DNA from: an uncultured Roseobacter sp.
Lineage (GTDB): Bacteria > Pseudomonadota > Alphaproteobacteria > Rhodobacterales > Rhodobacteraceae
Assembly: GCA_947501635.1 (NCBI GenBank)
Contig: CANMWT010000008.1
Location: 99,349 to 163,348, forward strand
Direction of reading: 5' to 3'
Length of the DNA: 64,000 nt
In this document: piece by piece, positions 9,208 through 18,798 of the stretch
How positions within the stretch are numbered: position 1 is the first letter of the stretch
Layout of the letters: the number at the start of each line of letters is the position of its first letter
Program-made: the position numbers and the translations under genes
The notes under the pieces: generated by a model
Database searches by the model: none
Seen by the model: only the letters and a program-made list of their open reading frames with translations
Told to the model about the DNA's origin: nothing

Positions 9208-10443
9208 CTAAATCTTCTGCTGGGTGTGTTTGCGCAACTCTGCGCGCGCGACCTGCCGTCGGTGCACTGCGTCTGGACCGTCGGCAAAGCGCAGCGCACG
9301 CTGCCACGTCCACGCCATGGCCAGTGGCGTGTCCTGACTGATCCCCTGTCCACCGTGCATCTGCATCGCCTCGTCCAGCACTTTCAGCGCCATTCGCGGG
9401 GCCACAACCTTGATCTGGCTGATCCATGGGGCAGCCGCACGCGCATCGCCCTGATCCATCATCCACGCGGCCTTGAGGCACAGCAGACGCGCCATCTCGA
9501 TCTCCATCCGGCACTCGGCGATAATGTCGAAATTGGCCCCCAGCAAGGCCAGCGGCTTGCCAAAGGCTTCCTTCTCCAACGACCGTTTGCACATCAGCTC
9601 AAGGGCTGCTTCCGCCTGCCCGACAGACCGCATGCAATGGTGAATGCGTCCGGGCCCCAGCCTGCCCTGCGCGATCTCGAAACCGCGCCCTTCGCCCAGC
9701 AGCATGTTGCGGGCCGGCACGCGCACATTGTCGAAACGGATATGCATATGCCCGTGCGGCGCATCGTCATGTCCGAAAACCTGCATCGGTCGCAGCACTT
9801 CAATCCCCGGCGTGGCAGCATCCACCACGACCATCGAGTGACGCTGATGTTTGGGGGCATCCTCCGAACCGGTGCGCACCATCACGATATAGACTTTGCA
9901 GCGCGGATCACCGGCACCGCTGGCCCAGTATTTCTCGCCGTTGAGCACATAGTCATCCCCGTCACGCACACAGGACATAGCGATATTGGTTGCATCGGAA
10001 GAGGCCACTTCGGGCTCGGTCATCAGATAGGCGGAGCGGATGTCGCCTTCCAGAAGAGGTGCCAGCCACTGCTGTTTCATCTCGGCGGTACCGTAGCGCT
10101 CGAACACCTCCATATTGCCGGTATCGGGGGCCGAACAGTTGAACACTTCCGCCCCAAGCGGGGTGCGGCCCATCTCTTCGGCAAAATAGGCGTATTCGAC
10201 AGTTGTCAGCCCAAAGCCCTTTTCACTGTCCGTCAGCCAGAAGTTCCACAGGCCCGCCGCCTTGGCGCGCGCCTTCAGCCCCTCCAGTATCTCGGCCTGC
10301 CGTGCGGTGTAGCCCCAGCGGTCTTCCTTGCCGATCTCTTCTTGGTAAGCCTGCTCAAGCGGCATCACCTCATCGCGGATCATCTGTGCCACACGCGCCA
10401 GCAATGCGCGGGTCTCGGGGCGCATCCCAAAGTTCATATCCAT
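9208..10443 (-). CDS. Acyl-CoA dehydrogenase family protein
   Basis: The 411-residue flavoprotein has the acyl-CoA dehydrogenase architecture: helical N-domain, middle beta domain with [20 protein letters not shown] and [12 protein letters not shown] (FAD/substrate contacts), and a C-terminal helical domain with [18 protein letters not shown]. It resembles the long ACAD10/11-like group that is usually paired with a phosphotransferase, and such a gene lies divergently at 10545. I choose the ATG at 10443, preceded by GGAAGGAA at good spacing, over the TTG at 10446. The likely role is FAD-linked oxidation of an acyl-CoA; the electron acceptor is probably ETF. Confidence 0.93.
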   Translation of the reverse strand: MDMNFGMRPETRALLARVAQMIRDEVMPLEQAYQEEIGKEDRWGYTARQAEILEGLKARAKAAGLWNFWLTDSEKGFGLTTVEYAYFAEEMGRTPLGAEVFNCSAPDTGNMEVFERYGTAEMKQQWLAPLLEGDIRSAYLMTEPEVASSDATNIAMSCVRDGDDYVLNGEKYWASGAGDPRCKVYIVMVRTGSEDAPKHQRHSMVVVDAATPGIEVLRPMQVFGHDDAPHGHMHIRFDNVRVPARNMLLGEGRGFEIAQGRLGPGRIHHCMRSVGQAEAALELMCKRSLEKEAFGKPLALLGANFDIIAECRMEIEMARLLCLKAAWMMDQGDARAAAPWISQIKVVAPRMALKVLDEAMQMHGGQGISQDTPLAMAWTWQRALRFADGPDAVHRRQVARAELRKHTQQKI

Positions 10444-10544
10444 CAATTATTCCTTCCCCAGCGCGAATGCGGGCTTTTCGCCGCGCTTCAGAATTGCTTA
10501 GATCACAAGCGGTTGTCCATAAGGCAATTGGGGGGAATTCTGCA

Positions 10545-11564
10545 ATGCACAGCTTTGACCACGCAACGCTGGAAAACTATCTGGCCCGACATGTGGTAGG
10601 CTTTAACCGTCTTGACGGGATTGAAAAGTTTTCCGACGGGCAGTCCAACCCCACCTACAGGCTGACGAGCGGCACGCGCAACTATGTGCTGCGCGCCAAA
10701 CCACCGGGCAAACTGCTCAAGTCGGCCCATGCGGTCGACCGCGAGTTTCGCGTCATGCAGGCGCTCGCGCCCACGCAGGTGCCGGTGCCACGCGTCTACC
10801 ACCTCAGCGGCGCTCAAAGCCCTATGGGCCCGCAGTTCATGGTGATGGAGATGGTCGCGGGCCGTATTTTCTGGGACCCGGCACTGCCCGAATTGCCCAG
10901 CGCGGACCGTGCCGCCTACTATGACGCGATGAACCGGACGCTGGCGGCACTTCACAGTGTCGACCCAGACGCCGTGGGGCTGAGCGACTTCGGAAAACCC
11001 GGCAACTACTTTGAGCGGCAGGTCACGCGCTGGTCGGGCCAATATGCGCAGGCGGCAACAGACCCGCTGCCTGATGCGGACTGGCTGGCGGGTTGGCTGG
11101 GCGACAACATGGTCGCCGATGACGGCACCAGCAGCATCGTGCACGGTGATTTCCGCATCGACAACATGATCTTCGCCCCCGACCGCCCCGAGGTCGTGGC
11201 CCTTCTGGACTGGGAATTGTCCACGCTGGGTCACCCACTGGCCGATCTGGCGTATCAATGCATGCATTGGCGCCTGCCCCACGAGGGGCATTTTCGCGGC
11301 CTTGGCGGGCTTGACCGCGCAGATATCGGGCTGCCTGACGAAGACAGCTACGTGGCGCAATACTGCGCCCGTCGCGGCATCGACATGCCCCGAAACTGGC
11401 GCTTTTACGTAGTCTTTTCCTACTTCAGGCTGCTGGCGATCCTGCAAGGCGTCTACCGGCGCGGGCTGGAGGGCAACGCCTCGAACCCCAAGGACACCGG
11501 CAGGTTGCGCGAGGTAATCGCCCTGATGGCCCGCGACGCACGTGCGCTGGCGCAAGGGATATGA
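10545..11564 (+). CDS. Phosphotransferase family protein (APH/ACAD10-11 kinase-like)
   Basis: The 339-residue protein is an aminoglycoside-phosphotransferase-fold enzyme of the group associated with acyl-CoA dehydrogenases. The nucleotide loop region is [12 protein letters not shown], the catalytic loop is [12 protein letters not shown] and the metal-binding DFG-equivalent is [18 protein letters not shown], all intact. In ACAD10/11 systems the kinase phosphorylates a hydroxyacyl-CoA before elimination, which fits the divergent acyl-CoA dehydrogenase. The start is the ATG at 10545, preceded by a GGGGGG run about nine bases upstream; the longer open frame upstream overlaps the dehydrogenase and is rejected. 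Confidence 0.9.
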   Translation: MHSFDHATLENYLARHVVGFNRLDGIEKFSDGQSNPTYRLTSGTRNYVLRAKPPGKLLKSAHAVDREFRVMQALAPTQVPVPRVYHLSGAQSPMGPQFMVMEMVAGRIFWDPALPELPSADRAAYYDAMNRTLAALHSVDPDAVGLSDFGKPGNYFERQVTRWSGQYAQAATDPLPDADWLAGWLGDNMVADDGTSSIVHGDFRIDNMIFAPDRPEVVALLDWELSTLGHPLADLAYQCMHWRLPHEGHFRGLGGLDRADIGLPDEDSYVAQYCARRGIDMPRNWRFYVVFSYFRLLAILQGVYRRGLEGNASNPKDTGRLREVIALMARDARALAQGI

Positions 11565-11646
11565 TCGTGCCGTTCACAAAGCTTGACGCAAGGTGCGTTT
11601 CGCGTGTTCCTGAGCAGATACAAACGGCACACAGGCAAGGCAGAAT

Positions 11647-12840
11647 ATGACCGCACAACACCCAACATATGACGTGGTCATCGTCGGCGGCGGCATCTAC
11701 GGCGCCAGCATCGCGTGGTGGCTGACGCAGATGCCGGGCTTTAAGGGCCGCATTCTGGTGATCGAACGCGACCCGACCTACGAGACGGCCGCCACCAGCC
11801 TGACAAACAGCTGCATCCGGCAACAGTTCTCCAATGAAACCAACATCCGCATCTCGCGGTTCGGGGCCGAATTCATCCGCAATTTCCGCGACTTCATGGG
11901 CGGTGACCCGGAGGTGCCCGCGCTCGCGCTGCAAAGCTACGGCTATCTCTACCTTGCCGATACCGCCGCCTTCGCGCAGACCCTGCGCGCCTCGCAAAAA
12001 ACGCAAGAAAAGCTTGGCGCGGCCACCAAATTCATGACCCGTACGGACATCGCCCACGCCTACCCGTTCTTTTACCTCGATGACATTCTCGGCGCCAATC
12101 ACAACCTGATCGACGAGGGTTACTTCGACGGTGGCACGATGTTCGATTGGTTCAGACGCATGGGAAAACGCAACGGTGTCGAATACATCGCCGCCGAAGC
12201 CACCGGCCTGCAGCGCGCAGGCACCCGCATCGACAGCGTCACACTGGCCGACGGCACCAGAATCGGGGCCGGCGTGGTGGTCAACGCCGCCGGCACCCGT
12301 GCGGCGCAACTGGCGCGCCACGCGGGCATTCATATCCCTGTCGAGCCGCGCCGCCGTTACACCTATATCTTCGACGCGGCCCACCCGCTTGACCGCGATC
12401 TGCCGCTGACCATCGACCCCTCGGGCGTACACTTCAGAACCGACGGGCGCTACTACCTCGCCGGCGGCCCGCCCGACGAAGATCCGCCCGTTGCGGTGGA
12501 TGACTTTGCCGCCGATCACGCACTATGGGAAGAAAAATTCTGGCCCGTCATCGCCACCCGAATCCCACAGTTTGAACGCATCAAGCTGGTCAACATGTGG
12601 GTCGGCCACTACGACTATAACACCTTGGATCAAAACGCACTTCTGGGCCCGCACCCCGACGCCACCAACCTTGTCTTCGCCAATGGATTTTCCGGTCACG
12701 GCCTGCAGCAGGCCCCCGCTTTGGGGCGCGGTCTGGCAGAATGGATCACCTATGGCACGTACCGCAGCCTTGACCTCACCCCGTTTTCAGTTGAACGCGT
12801 CATCAGCGGCGAGAGATTTTTGGAAAAAGCCGTCATCTGA
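11647..12840 (+). CDS. DAO-family FAD-dependent oxidoreductase
   Basis: The 397-residue protein belongs to the D-amino-acid-oxidase/glycine-oxidase superfamily. The ADP-binding motif is VVIVGGGIYGASIAWWL at the N-terminus, followed by an acidic strand end VIERD and the SCIRQQFSNETNIRIS motif typical of roseobacterial members. The C-terminal FAD region is FANGFSGHGLQQAPALGRGLAEWI. It most likely oxidises an amine or N-methyl amino acid, but the substrate is not evident. It lies 82 bases after the phosphotransferase and 15 bases before the uronate-dehydrogenase-like gene, in one probable operon. Confidence 0.92.
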   Translation: MTAQHPTYDVVIVGGGIYGASIAWWLTQMPGFKGRILVIERDPTYETAATSLTNSCIRQQFSNETNIRISRFGAEFIRNFRDFMGGDPEVPALALQSYGYLYLADTAAFAQTLRASQKTQEKLGAATKFMTRTDIAHAYPFFYLDDILGANHNLIDEGYFDGGTMFDWFRRMGKRNGVEYIAAEATGLQRAGTRIDSVTLADGTRIGAGVVVNAAGTRAAQLARHAGIHIPVEPRRRYTYIFDAAHPLDRDLPLTIDPSGVHFRTDGRYYLAGGPPDEDPPVAVDDFAADHALWEEKFWPVIATRIPQFERIKLVNMWVGHYDYNTLDQNALLGPHPDATNLVFANGFSGHGLQQAPALGRGLAEWITYGTYRSLDLTPFSVERVISGERFLEKAVI

Positions 12841-12855
12841 CGAAGGGAGCATCAC

Positions 12856-13692
12856 ATGAAGAAACTGGTTTTGACAGGCGCCGCAGGCCGTTTGGGATCG
12901 TATCTGCGCGAACCGCTGACAGCGCTGTGCGAAGAGCTTGTGAGCACCGACATCGCCGAGGATATCGGCAAGCTCTATCCCGGTGAGCGCTACGTTCAGG
13001 CAGACCTTGCCCAGATGGACCAGATCGCACCGGTGCTGGAGGGCGCCGATATGGTAATCCACTTCGGGGCGATCGTGGATGAAAAACCTTTTGAGGAACT
13101 GCTCGGCCCCAACTTTATCGGCTCCTACAACATCTGGGAAGCAGGCTACAAGGCAGGCGTGCGGCGCATCGTCTATGCCTCATCCATCCATGCCGTGGGC
13201 ATGCACCTCAAATCCGATTTCATCGGCATCGACGCCGAACACCGGCCCGACACCTTCTATGGGCTCGCCAAATGCTTCACCGAAGATCTGGGCCGTATGT
13301 ACTGGGACAAGCGCGGTATGGAATCGGTGCATCTGCGCATCCTCTCCTGCGCTCAGGTCAACAATACCCGCGCTTTGGGCTCGTGGCTTTCCTACACCGA
13401 CCTGATCCAGCTGGTGACACGCGCCATCGACACGCCCTCGGTCGGGTTCGCCATCGTCTACGGCGTGTCCAATAACGACCGCGCACCTGTCGACAATGCC
13501 AAAGCCTCCTTTCTGGGCTACCGCCCCGTCGACAACGCCGAAATCTTCGCAGCCCAGCTTTTGGCAGAGGAAGGCCCCGTCGACACCACGGACCCCGGCC
13601 AGATGTGCCACGGCGGCCCCTTCGCCAAGGTCGATCTGGGCCAAAGCGGACTGGCGCAGATGAATGTTGTGAATGACAAGAAAGAGACCTGA
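12856..13692 (+). CDS. NAD(P)-dependent oxidoreductase, uronate-dehydrogenase-like (SDR)
   Basis: The 278-residue protein is an extended short-chain dehydrogenase. The Rossmann motif is LTGAAGRLGSYLREPL at residues about 5-20; the catalytic serine region is IVYASSIHAVG and the YxxxK pair is FYGLAKCF. The pattern IHFGAIVDEKPFEELLGPNFIGSYNIWEA closely follows bacterial uronate dehydrogenases, which oxidise galacturonate or glucuronate to the aldarolactone. The substrate is therefore possibly a uronate-like sugar acid, though the neighbours do not include other uronate genes. A good ribosome site (AAGGGAG) precedes the ATG. Confidence 0.87.
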   Translation: MKKLVLTGAAGRLGSYLREPLTALCEELVSTDIAEDIGKLYPGERYVQADLAQMDQIAPVLEGADMVIHFGAIVDEKPFEELLGPNFIGSYNIWEAGYKAGVRRIVYASSIHAVGMHLKSDFIGIDAEHRPDTFYGLAKCFTEDLGRMYWDKRGMESVHLRILSCAQVNNTRALGSWLSYTDLIQLVTRAIDTPSVGFAIVYGVSNNDRAPVDNAKASFLGYRPVDNAEIFAAQLLAEEGPVDTTDPGQMCHGGPFAKVDLGQSGLAQMNVVNDKKET

Positions 13693-13757
13693 GGCACTGT
13701 CTCGATGCAAAACCCGGCGCCCCATGCTGCAGCCCGCGGACCATCCCGGATAGTCCG

Positions 13758-14540
13758 ATGCCCGTAGAGCTGATCCGCAAGAACAGTCCTTTGATCGTGA
13801 CACTGCCCTACACCGGCGTGAACATGCCGCGCGCGCTGGTGCAGCGGCTGGCCGATCAAAAGCAGTTCTTCGCGGCCCCCGACCGGTTTTTGCTCCGCCT
13901 TCTCAGCGGTGACACCCATGCCGCGAGCCTGCTGCAGGCGAATTTTCACCGCTTTCTGTCGGATGTGGATCACGCACAGTTGCGCTCGGACGAAAAACCC
14001 AACAGTGGCATGCTCAGTTCAGTGCCGCTGCTTGACCGTGATGGCGGACCGGTCTGGAACCTGCCGCCCGGCCCCAGAGAGGCGCGAAGCTGGCGCGCGA
14101 TGTACTACGCGCCCTATCATGCCGCACTTGCAGCCGAGATCGCGCGCACCCGCGCGGAGTTCGGCCATGCCATCGTGCTGAACCTGCGCGCGCGCCACAC
14201 CCCGTTCGACTGCGCACCCGACGGCCCGGACTACTTTGTCGGCTTTGGCAACCGAAACGGCACCTCCTGCAATATCGATCTCTCGGTAAAGATCATCAAT
14301 ATACTGAAATCACACAAGGATTTCTCGCCAAAATTCAACAGGGACGTCTACGCCGGCGGTACGGTCAAACGGTACGGCAAACCGCAAGCCTGCACCCACG
14401 CCGTCGAGATGGAACTGAGCGAAGCCTGCTATCTGACCACGACCGACGACGTTGTGCTCTTCGACGCGCATAAGGCGGCGCCGTTGCGCCACCTGCTTGA
14501 TGATGTGATCTGCTACCTGTCACAGTGGCGCCCCACGTGA
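13758..14540 (+). CDS. N-formylglutamate amidohydrolase family protein with divergent metal motifs
   Basis: The 260-residue protein aligns with the N-formylglutamate amidohydrolase family by its order of motifs: an N-terminal strand IVTLPYTGVNMP, SGDTHAASLLQANFHRFLSDVDHAQ, the aromatic-rich middle, GGTVKRYGKP and the late VEMELSEACYL. In characterised family members the first strand ends in PHSG and a later strand carries DxHS, both supplying zinc ligands; here these positions read PYTG and NLRARH. Enzymatic activity is therefore uncertain. It is the last gene of the rightward cluster and is followed after 19 bases by a convergent gene. Confidence 0.78.
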   Translation: MPVELIRKNSPLIVTLPYTGVNMPRALVQRLADQKQFFAAPDRFLLRLLSGDTHAASLLQANFHRFLSDVDHAQLRSDEKPNSGMLSSVPLLDRDGGPVWNLPPGPREARSWRAMYYAPYHAALAAEIARTRAEFGHAIVLNLRARHTPFDCAPDGPDYFVGFGNRNGTSCNIDLSVKIINILKSHKDFSPKFNRDVYAGGTVKRYGKPQACTHAVEMELSEACYLTTTDDVVLFDAHKAAPLRHLLDDVICYLSQWRPT

Positions 14541-14559
14541 CGCCGGCTCAGGCTCAGGC

Positions 14560-15831
14560 TTAGGCTGCAGCAAGTTGATCTGCCAGCACCGGGCGACGCA
14601 AAGCCGCAATCACCTGCGCCTCTTCAGTTTTACCCTGCGCCATCAAAGCCGACAGCAGCGTCTGTTCGACCATGTCGCGCTGTGCGCGGCTGCCGCCGAT
14701 GCGTGCAAGGTCAGACATGGCGCGCGTCATAGACCGCACCACCGCATCCCAGTCCTGACGCGCCGCCGCCCTGAAGCCCCGCGCCAGATCAGGCACCAGA
14801 TCCGCTGCCGGCCCCGCGGGATGGTCGATGATACCGTCCAGCGCCTCTTCGCGGCCCGCCATCGCATGGGCCAGTGCCGCATGCACGTCAATGAAAGCAT
14901 TGCCCGTCGCCGGAAAAGCCGCCTGCGCAAAGTCGCTGACCTGCGCCCACCGCGCGCGGCTCACCTCGACACCGGCCATAGTGGCGCGATGCAGGATCGA
15001 CGCGGTATCGGTCAGCACGTTGATGGCGGGCCCGCCCGAGCCTGCCTCGGGCGCGACAGCGGCATCCACACGCGCCCACATGTGGTCAATGTCGCCCTGC
15101 TCCAGCGCCCATAGCGCCGCGTGCCAGTTCAGGTGGGTAAACATCATGCCCGCGGCATCGTAATCGGTCAGCCATTCGGTCAGAAAGGCACGCCCCGTCG
15201 CCGTCTCGCCCATCTCGTAGGACACATGGCTGCGCACATGCGCGCCATGCGCACTGCGCGGATTAAGCGCCATGGCACGGTCGATCAGCCTGTCCGCTTC
15301 CGCCAGATTTCCCGTCTCGCAAAGCGCGAAAGCATATTGGCTCAGCACCCACCAGTCCTCGCCATAATGGGGCAGCAGGCTGGCGTTAAACGCCAGCGTT
15401 TCCGCCTCGCGCCCCGGCTGGCCGGAAAAGCCGATCAACCCGAATACCGAGGTGCAGGTCTGCGCAACCAAAGCATCCCGCGGATAGCTGTCCACATGAG
15501 CGCGAATGGCCTTGTAAGCCGGCCCTGTCTGGCCCGACAGCATCAGATCGAAGGCCTGCAGATGGGACACCTCGCGCGCTGTCAGCCCAGCTGTAAGGCC
15601 GCGCGCGGTTGCAATCGCCTGCCTGGCTGCGGCCATATCGCCTGCGTACTGGCTGGACCGTGCCAGCCCCACCCAGCCCAGCGCAAACCCCGGATCCTCG
15701 GCGACAGCGGTCCGGAAGGCACGCCGCGCGCCCGCCTGCCCCTCCAAGACCCGCGCCAGCCCCGTCACATAGGCGTCGCAGGCCGCCGCAGAGGCGGTGG
15801 TCAACCGATTGTCATACTGGTCTTTCATCAT
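14560..15831 (-). CDS. Tetratricopeptide-repeat protein (TTC38-like)
   Basis: The 423-residue protein is helical throughout with TPR-like units, for example RAFRTAVAEDPGFALGWVGLARSSQYAGDMAAARQAIATA and ALCETGNLAEADRLIDRAMALNPRSAHGAHVRSHVSYEMGE. It resembles the TTC38-like bacterial TPR group, whose role is unknown. There is no signal peptide. I place the start at the ATG at 15831, which has GGAGGG five bases upstream; a second ATG follows immediately and an upstream ATG at 15858 has no clear ribosome site. Confidence 0.78.
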   Translation of the reverse strand: MMKDQYDNRLTTASAAACDAYVTGLARVLEGQAGARRAFRTAVAEDPGFALGWVGLARSSQYAGDMAAARQAIATARGLTAGLTAREVSHLQAFDLMLSGQTGPAYKAIRAHVDSYPRDALVAQTCTSVFGLIGFSGQPGREAETLAFNASLLPHYGEDWWVLSQYAFALCETGNLAEADRLIDRAMALNPRSAHGAHVRSHVSYEMGETATGRAFLTEWLTDYDAAGMMFTHLNWHAALWALEQGDIDHMWARVDAAVAPEAGSGGPAINVLTDTASILHRATMAGVEVSRARWAQVSDFAQAAFPATGNAFIDVHAALAHAMAGREEALDGIIDHPAGPAADLVPDLARGFRAAARQDWDAVVRSMTRAMSDLARIGGSRAQRDMVEQTLLSALMAQGKTEEAQVIAALRRPVLADQLAAA

Positions 15832-15893
15832 GTCGGCCCTCCACCCGTTGCTGGGCATAGGCTAGGCGCAGCCGCGTCACCGGGCAAGTGTCT

Positions 15894-17264
15894 TCACAGC
15901 TGCACCTGTTCCAGTTTCAGCGCGCGCAGCGCCACGCCCCAGAACCGCACCGACAACAGCACCGCCGCGACCGCAAGCCCGACGACAAGCCCAAGCCAGA
16001 CGCCCACGCCCTCCAACCCCAGCACAAAACCGAACAGATAAGAAAAGGGCACCCCTACCACCCAATAGCTCAGCGCCGCGTAGATCATGGGCACGCGGGT
16101 ATCCTGCACACCGCGCAAGAGCCCAAGAGCAATCACCTGCGCCCCGTCCACTAGCTGAAACAGCGCCGCCACCGCCAAAAGCCCCACGCCGATCGCAAGG
16201 ATATCCACCCGCCGCGGGTCCCCCGGCTCCAGAAACAATGCCAACAGCGGCTCGGGCACCGTCACGAAAAGCACAATCGTCGCCAGCGCAAAGCCAAGCG
16301 AGATCAGCGTGACCATAAATGCACCCCTCCCCATCTGCTCGGGATCGCGGCGGCCATGGGCGTTGCCCGCACGGATCGTCGCGGCATTCGACAGCCCCAT
16401 GTGCACCATGAAGGTGACTGCGGTGAGTTGCACCGCCACACCATGGGCGGCCAAGGGCACAGTACCAAGCCAGCCCATCATCACCGTCGAGGCCGCAAAC
16501 AACCCGGATTCGCTCAGGCCCGTCAGCCCGATGGGCCAGCCCAGCATGAACACCTGACGCAACATCTGCCCATCCACCCGCCACAACCGCCGAAACAGCG
16601 CGTGATGCGGCAGAACGGTCCGCGCATAGACCACAACGCCCACCAGCATCACCACCTGCGACACGATAGAGGCCACAGCCGCGCCACGGATGCCCATCTC
16701 GGGCGCGCCCCAATTCCCAAAGATCAGCAAATAGTTGGCCAGCGCATTGGCCAGCGCACCAAAAAGCGTCATCCACAACACGACCTGCGTCCGCTCCAGC
16801 GCCGCCAGATAGGACTTCAACACCATGACCGACAGCGCCGGAATGATCCCGAACCCCGCAATCGACAGATAAATACTGGCGTCACGCGCCACCATGTCCG
16901 GCTGCCCCATCACGCGCAAAATCGGCTCTGACCAGATCAGTGGCGGCAGGCTGATAACCGAGAAGGCAAGGCTCAGCCAAAGTCCCATGCGCGTCGCACG
17001 GCGCAGGCTGGTCTCGTCGCCCTCCGCCTCGAAGCGCGCAACCATCGGCATAACCGCCCAGCCAAAGCCGGACCCGAAGACCAAAAGCACAAACAACAGC
17101 GTCGACCCAAGCGCCACTGCGGCCAGCGCGTCCACACTGTACCAGCCCAGCATGACGGTATCCGTCACCCCGATGGCAATCTGCGCAAGATGCCCGCCAA
17201 TCAACGGCACGCCCAGCCGCAGAATCGCAGCCGCATGTTCAGGATATGTGCGCGCATGTGCCAT
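15894..17264 (-). CDS. MATE-family multidrug/Na+ antiporter
   Basis: The 456-residue protein has about twelve hydrophobic segments arranged as two homologous halves. The first segment region LGVPLIGGHLAQIAIGVTDTVMLGWYSVDALAAVALG is the MATE signature, and the second half starts with VFMLGWPIGLTGLSESGLFAASTVMMGWLG. The family exports cationic drugs in exchange for Na+ or H+ at the inner membrane. Neighbours are unrelated and no regulator lies next to it. Confidence 0.93.
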   Translation of the reverse strand: MAHARTYPEHAAAILRLGVPLIGGHLAQIAIGVTDTVMLGWYSVDALAAVALGSTLLFVLLVFGSGFGWAVMPMVARFEAEGDETSLRRATRMGLWLSLAFSVISLPPLIWSEPILRVMGQPDMVARDASIYLSIAGFGIIPALSVMVLKSYLAALERTQVVLWMTLFGALANALANYLLIFGNWGAPEMGIRGAAVASIVSQVVMLVGVVVYARTVLPHHALFRRLWRVDGQMLRQVFMLGWPIGLTGLSESGLFAASTVMMGWLGTVPLAAHGVAVQLTAVTFMVHMGLSNAATIRAGNAHGRRDPEQMGRGAFMVTLISLGFALATIVLFVTVPEPLLALFLEPGDPRRVDILAIGVGLLAVAALFQLVDGAQVIALGLLRGVQDTRVPMIYAALSYWVVGVPFSYLFGFVLGLEGVGVWLGLVVGLAVAAVLLSVRFWGVALRALKLEQVQL

Positions 17265-17480
17265 GGGCCAGCCTTACGCCGCCCGCAGCGCAAGGAAAAG
17301 GGCCCAGATCGCCTACCCTCTGCGCACAGCGCCCGCGCGGATCAGGCACGCACAGGGGCCCTGCTGCCTGACGACTGACAAAGCACAGCAAGGCACACTC
17401 TATAACATCTTGATTTTTTTCGCTCATCTGTCACTGTTTTGGCCAGACCACCCAGCGCTTCGCGCCATCCGGACAGTAAC

Positions 17481-18764
17481 ATGCCAGACCCTAAACACCT
17501 GACGGCTCTTGCCGCGCTGATCGCAACACCGCTGTGCGCGAACCCCATCGATCTGGTCAGACCGGATGCCCCCCAGCTGGCCGATTTCGGCGCTCTGCCC
17601 ATCGGCGTGCAAACCCTGTCGCTCGTCCACCCCGACCAGATCGATGTCGCCGCGATCAACGGGCCCGAGCTGCCGCGATATGACCGCCCCCTGATCGCCG
17701 AGGTCTGGTACCCCGCCGCCGACCCCGCCACTGCACGCGGCAGCTACCGTGCGGTACTGCGCGACGGCACGCGCGAAGTGGAGCTGACCGGTCGCGCCAC
17801 ACGCGACGCCCCTCCCGCCACGGGCGAGAAATTTCCTCTGATCGTGATAAGCCACGGCTATCCGGGCAACAGATACCTGATGTCTCACCTTGGTGAAAAT
17901 CTGGCCTCCAAAGGATATGTGACGGTCTCCATCGATCACACCGACAGCACCTACTCCGATCAGGGGCCCTTTGGCGCCACGCTGTATCACCGCCCGCTGG
18001 ACCAGAAATTCGTGATCGACCAGATGGCAGCACTCGACACCGACCTTGGCGAGATCATCGACAGTGATGTGGTAGGGGTGATCGGCTATTCCATGGGCGG
18101 CTACGGCGCGCTGGTCTTTGGCGGCGCGGGCGTGACCGAAGCGGCCACCGAATACAGCTGGGGCACCCCCAACGGCCTGCTGGCACGCCACCAGGCCGGC
18201 TCCGACAGCCACGAGGCGCTGGTGGACGACCGGGTGCGCGCCATCATCGCCATAGGACCCTGGGGGCGCAACGCGGGCCTGTGGGATGCCGCCGGCCTCT
18301 CGGGGCTGCGCAAACCCACACTCCTGATGGCCGGCAGCTCTGACGACGTGTCGGTCTATGAAACGATCCGCACCATCTTTTCCGAAACCACGGGCACAGA
18401 CCGGCACCTGCTCACATTCGTCAATGCAAACCACAACGCCGCCGCCCCCATCCCCGCCCCGCGCGAAAGCTGGACAGCGGTCGACACGCTCGATTTTGTG
18501 CCCTTCGAGCATTACGCCGATCCGGTCTGGGACAACGTGCGCATGAACAACATCGCCCAGCATTTCGCCACCGCGTTTTTCGATCTGCACCTCAAAGGCG
18601 ACACCCTCAAAAGCCCCTTTCTCGACCTCATCACCGAAGGCGATCACGGCGTCATGGCGCTTGACGAAGAGGCCAACCCGACCGAAGACCATACCTACTG
18701 GACCGGCTTTGCCGACCGCACCGCCACCGGCCTGCGGTTCGAGACCAGACGCGCAGGCGAATAA
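17481..18764 (+). CDS. Secreted alpha/beta hydrolase (PAF-acetylhydrolase/dienelactone-hydrolase-like)
   Basis: The 427-residue product starts with a short hydrophobic N-terminus (LTALAALIATPLCANP) that may be a signal peptide, followed by an alpha/beta-hydrolase core. The oxyanion region is PLIVISHGYPGNRYLMSHLGENLASKGYVTVSIDHTDS and the nucleophile elbow is VIGYSMGGYGALVFG; a later LMAGSSDD and FVNANHNA supply likely Asp and His of the triad. This fits COG4188, proteins like platelet-activating-factor acetylhydrolase. The ATG at 17481 is chosen because the upstream extension would destroy the signal-like start. The substrate is unknown. Confidence 0.85.
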   Translation: MPDPKHLTALAALIATPLCANPIDLVRPDAPQLADFGALPIGVQTLSLVHPDQIDVAAINGPELPRYDRPLIAEVWYPAADPATARGSYRAVLRDGTREVELTGRATRDAPPATGEKFPLIVISHGYPGNRYLMSHLGENLASKGYVTVSIDHTDSTYSDQGPFGATLYHRPLDQKFVIDQMAALDTDLGEIIDSDVVGVIGYSMGGYGALVFGGAGVTEAATEYSWGTPNGLLARHQAGSDSHEALVDDRVRAIIAIGPWGRNAGLWDAAGLSGLRKPTLLMAGSSDDVSVYETIRTIFSETTGTDRHLLTFVNANHNAAAPIPAPRESWTAVDTLDFVPFEHYADPVWDNVRMNNIAQHFATAFFDLHLKGDTLKSPFLDLITEGDHGVMALDEEANPTEDHTYWTGFADRTATGLRFETRRAGE

Positions 18765-18798
18765 GACCGCGCGCGGCTCCGCCGCGACAGGGCGGCCC

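Noticed and set aside
10203..10544. N-terminal extension of the phosphotransferase frame
   Set aside because: It overlaps the divergent acyl-CoA dehydrogenase and is Arg/Ser/Pro-rich; the ATG at 10545 has a ribosome site and gives the family start.
8563..10599. Long plus-strand frame antisense to the dipeptidase homologue and the acyl-CoA dehydrogenase
   Set aside because: Histidine/arginine-rich translation typical of the antisense shadow of high-GC coding sequence; both minus-strand genes have clear motifs.
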